Part shown: piece by piece, positions 63,052 to 64,000 of the stretch
How the letters are laid out: each line of letters opens with the position of its first letter
Numbering within the stretch: the stretch's first letter is position 1
Assembly: GCF_024704835.1 (NCBI RefSeq)
Contig: NZ_JAMXBE010000015.1
Location: forward strand, 62,001 to 126,000
Direction: 5' to 3'
Source of the DNA: Parapedobacter tibetensis
GTDB taxonomy: Bacteria > Bacteroidota > Bacteroidia > Sphingobacteriales > Sphingobacteriaceae
DNA length: 64,000 bases
The notes under the pieces: generated by a model
Told to the model about the DNA's origin: nothing
What the model saw: the letters and a program-made list of their open reading frames with translations, nothing else
Databases searched by the model: none
Translations under genes and position numbers: made by a program

Positions 63052-63396
63052 ATGCATGTTTACGGAATCAAAAATTGCAATACGGTAAAAAAGGCCCTAA
63101 CATGGTTGGAGGAGAATAACGTTCCCTATACCTTCCATGATTTTAAGAAAGAAGGGGTAACTGTAGAAAAACTGCGGGCATGGGAAGATGAAACCGGGTG
63201 GGAACCCTTGGTAAACAAACGGGGTACTACATGGCGACAGCTTTCTCCTACGGAACAAAACGCCGTTAGGGATGCGGAATCGGCAAACAAGCTGATGCAG
63301 GTCAAAACCAGTGTGATTAAACGCCCAGTGATTGAAAGCTCCAACGGCATTATTTTGGGGTTTGATGAAGCAGAATACGAAACGAAATTGAAGTAA
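63052..63396 (+). CDS. ArsC/Spx-family protein, YffB-like
   Basis: 114 residues from the ATG at 63052 (MHVYGIKNC); an earlier in-frame start is less likely. Thioredoxin-like fold with a single Cys9 in 'GIKNCNTVKKALTWLEENNVPYTFHDFKKEG', then 'TGWEPLVNKRGTTWRQLSP' and 'KTSVIKRPVIESSNGIILGFDEAEYETKL'. The last Cys and Arg triplet of true arsenate reductases is missing, so it belongs to the ArsC-like family of YffB-type reductases or glutathione-dependent redox proteins. No arsenic genes are near. Cytoplasmic. Confidence 0.9.
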   Translation: MHVYGIKNCNTVKKALTWLEENNVPYTFHDFKKEGVTVEKLRAWEDETGWEPLVNKRGTTWRQLSPTEQNAVRDAESANKLMQVKTSVIKRPVIESSNGIILGFDEAEYETKLK

Positions 63397-63489
63397 TCAC
63401 ATAAACAACCGCCACAACGGGGCAGTATAGCCATTGCTGGATTGCCTTCTTCATTGAAATATGTTACTTAGTCCAAAAAAAACAAACAG

Positions 63490-64000
63490 ATGAACAAATC
63501 AGCTTTATTAAGCATCATCAGCACTATGCTGCTAGCATGGGTAGCTCCATCGGATGTATGGTCGCAGGCCGTGGAAAGCAAATATGACTATATGGAAGCT
63601 TTCAGCCCATTCTTTTATCGCAACAATGGCAATGAATACCGTTCGGCAAGCGGCATGCCAGGTCCCAACTATTGGCAGAATGCGGTGGATTACAAAATTT
63701 CAGCAAAACTAAATGACCAATCCAACGAAATAACGGCCAGTGTCACCCTCGAATACACCAATAACAGCCCAGATGAATTGGATTTCATCTGGTTGCAACT
63801 CGACCAAAACATGTTTTCCCAAAAAGGCAGGGGACAGTTGATCGTGCCGCTTACCAAAAGTCGTTATGGCGATGCTCAATCGGATTTCGATGGTGGATAT
63901 GATATCAAATCCGTCAAGTTAGGTGGTGGAAAAGATGCCGAACACGTCATTACTGACACACGGATGCAGGTGTTTTTACCCGAGCCTCTGAAGCCAAACG
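63490..64000 (+). CDS. M1-family (gluzincin-like) metallopeptidase, 5' part
   Basis: 170 N-terminal codons are visible; the gene runs out of the window. A signal peptide (to about residue 24, 'APSDVWSQA') is followed by 'YMEAFSPFFYRNNGNEYRSASGMPGPNYWQNAVDYKISAKLNDQSNEITASVTLEYTNNSPDELDFIWLQLDQNMFS', the N-terminal beta-domain of secreted M1 aminopeptidases in Bacteroidetes. The HExxH site should lie further downstream, outside the window. It probably trims peptides in the periplasm or outside the cell. Confidence 0.88.
   Translation, partial: MNKSALLSIISTMLLAWVAPSDVWSQAVESKYDYMEAFSPFFYRNNGNEYRSASGMPGPNYWQNAVDYKISAKLNDQSNEITASVTLEYTNNSPDELDFIWLQLDQNMFSQKGRGQLIVPLTKSRYGDAQSDFDGGYDIKSVKLGGGKDAEHVITDTRMQVFLPEPLKPN

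Noticed and set aside
62812-63057. 81-codon minus-strand frame between the sigma factor and ArsC-like genes
   Set aside because: It overlaps the start of the sigma factor gene and its translation looks random; probably promoter DNA of two divergent genes.

Overview
The window looks like a chromosomal segment of a Bacteroidetes bacterium of the Sphingobacteriaceae type (Sphingobacterium, Pedobacter, Parapedobacter or Olivibacter-like; the genus is a guess). The signs are two SusC/SusD outer-membrane pairs, Bacteroidetes-type -7 promoter boxes (TAnnTTTG), DUF6520-, DUF5686- and DUF4833-like proteins, and a serine palmitoyltransferase very like the Sphingobacterium enzyme. No tRNA, rRNA or CRISPR array was found.

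Layout. (1) 1-8.7 kb: the end of a SusC/SusD pair, a small secreted protein with a redox-type membrane protein, an AraC regulator, a Crp-type regulator and two unrecognised proteins. (2) 8.7-19.8 kb: a patchwork island. It carries a remnant of an RND pump, two toxin-antitoxin-like gene pairs of low GC, remnants of a SusC leader and a BCCT transporter, a visibly GC-richer SusC/SusD pair with three small exported proteins upstream, and a broken HigB toxin. Two direct repeats of about 140 bp (9283-9430 and 19424-19558) lie near its ends; each holds a terminator and a putative small-RNA unit. (3) 20.3-30.7 kb, minus strand: an exopolysaccharide cluster (Wzx flippase, four glycosyltransferases, Wzy-like polymerase, parallel beta-helix protein, priming sugar-phosphate transferase) with tight translational coupling. 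(4) 30.7-35.2 kb: small transport, regulatory and housekeeping genes (TauE, HMA-AraC, CrcB, DinB-like, aldo/keto reductase). (5) 35.3-42.3 kb: a TetR-controlled YbhGFSR-like ABC efflux operon with its own TolC-type channel and twin operators. (6) 42.6-58.6 kb: a sphingolipid/inositol-lipid supercluster. (7) 58.6-64 kb: ATP-cone/Mrr-type nuclease-like protein, LOG-family protein, DnaX, an ECF sigma factor, an ArsC-like protein and the start of an M1-type peptidase.

The most interesting region is 42.6-58.6 kb. Serine palmitoyltransferase, a GNAT-type ceramide synthase and an SDR-type ceramide reductase overlap by ATGA and would make ceramide. Inositol-3-phosphate synthase, a nucleotidyltransferase and a CDP-alcohol phosphotransferase with a perfect motif would make CDP-inositol and transfer phosphoinositol to a lipid, without a PIP-phosphate intermediate. 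The run also contains an ATP-grasp enzyme of unknown substrate, a PfkB kinase resembling plant myo-inositol kinase, a HAD phosphatase, a lipid-flippase-like protein, DUF4833, a fatty-acid-hydroxylase-family enzyme, an AraC regulator and a second HAD paralogue that has lost its catalytic aspartate. The pathway assignment is inference from family membership and gene order.
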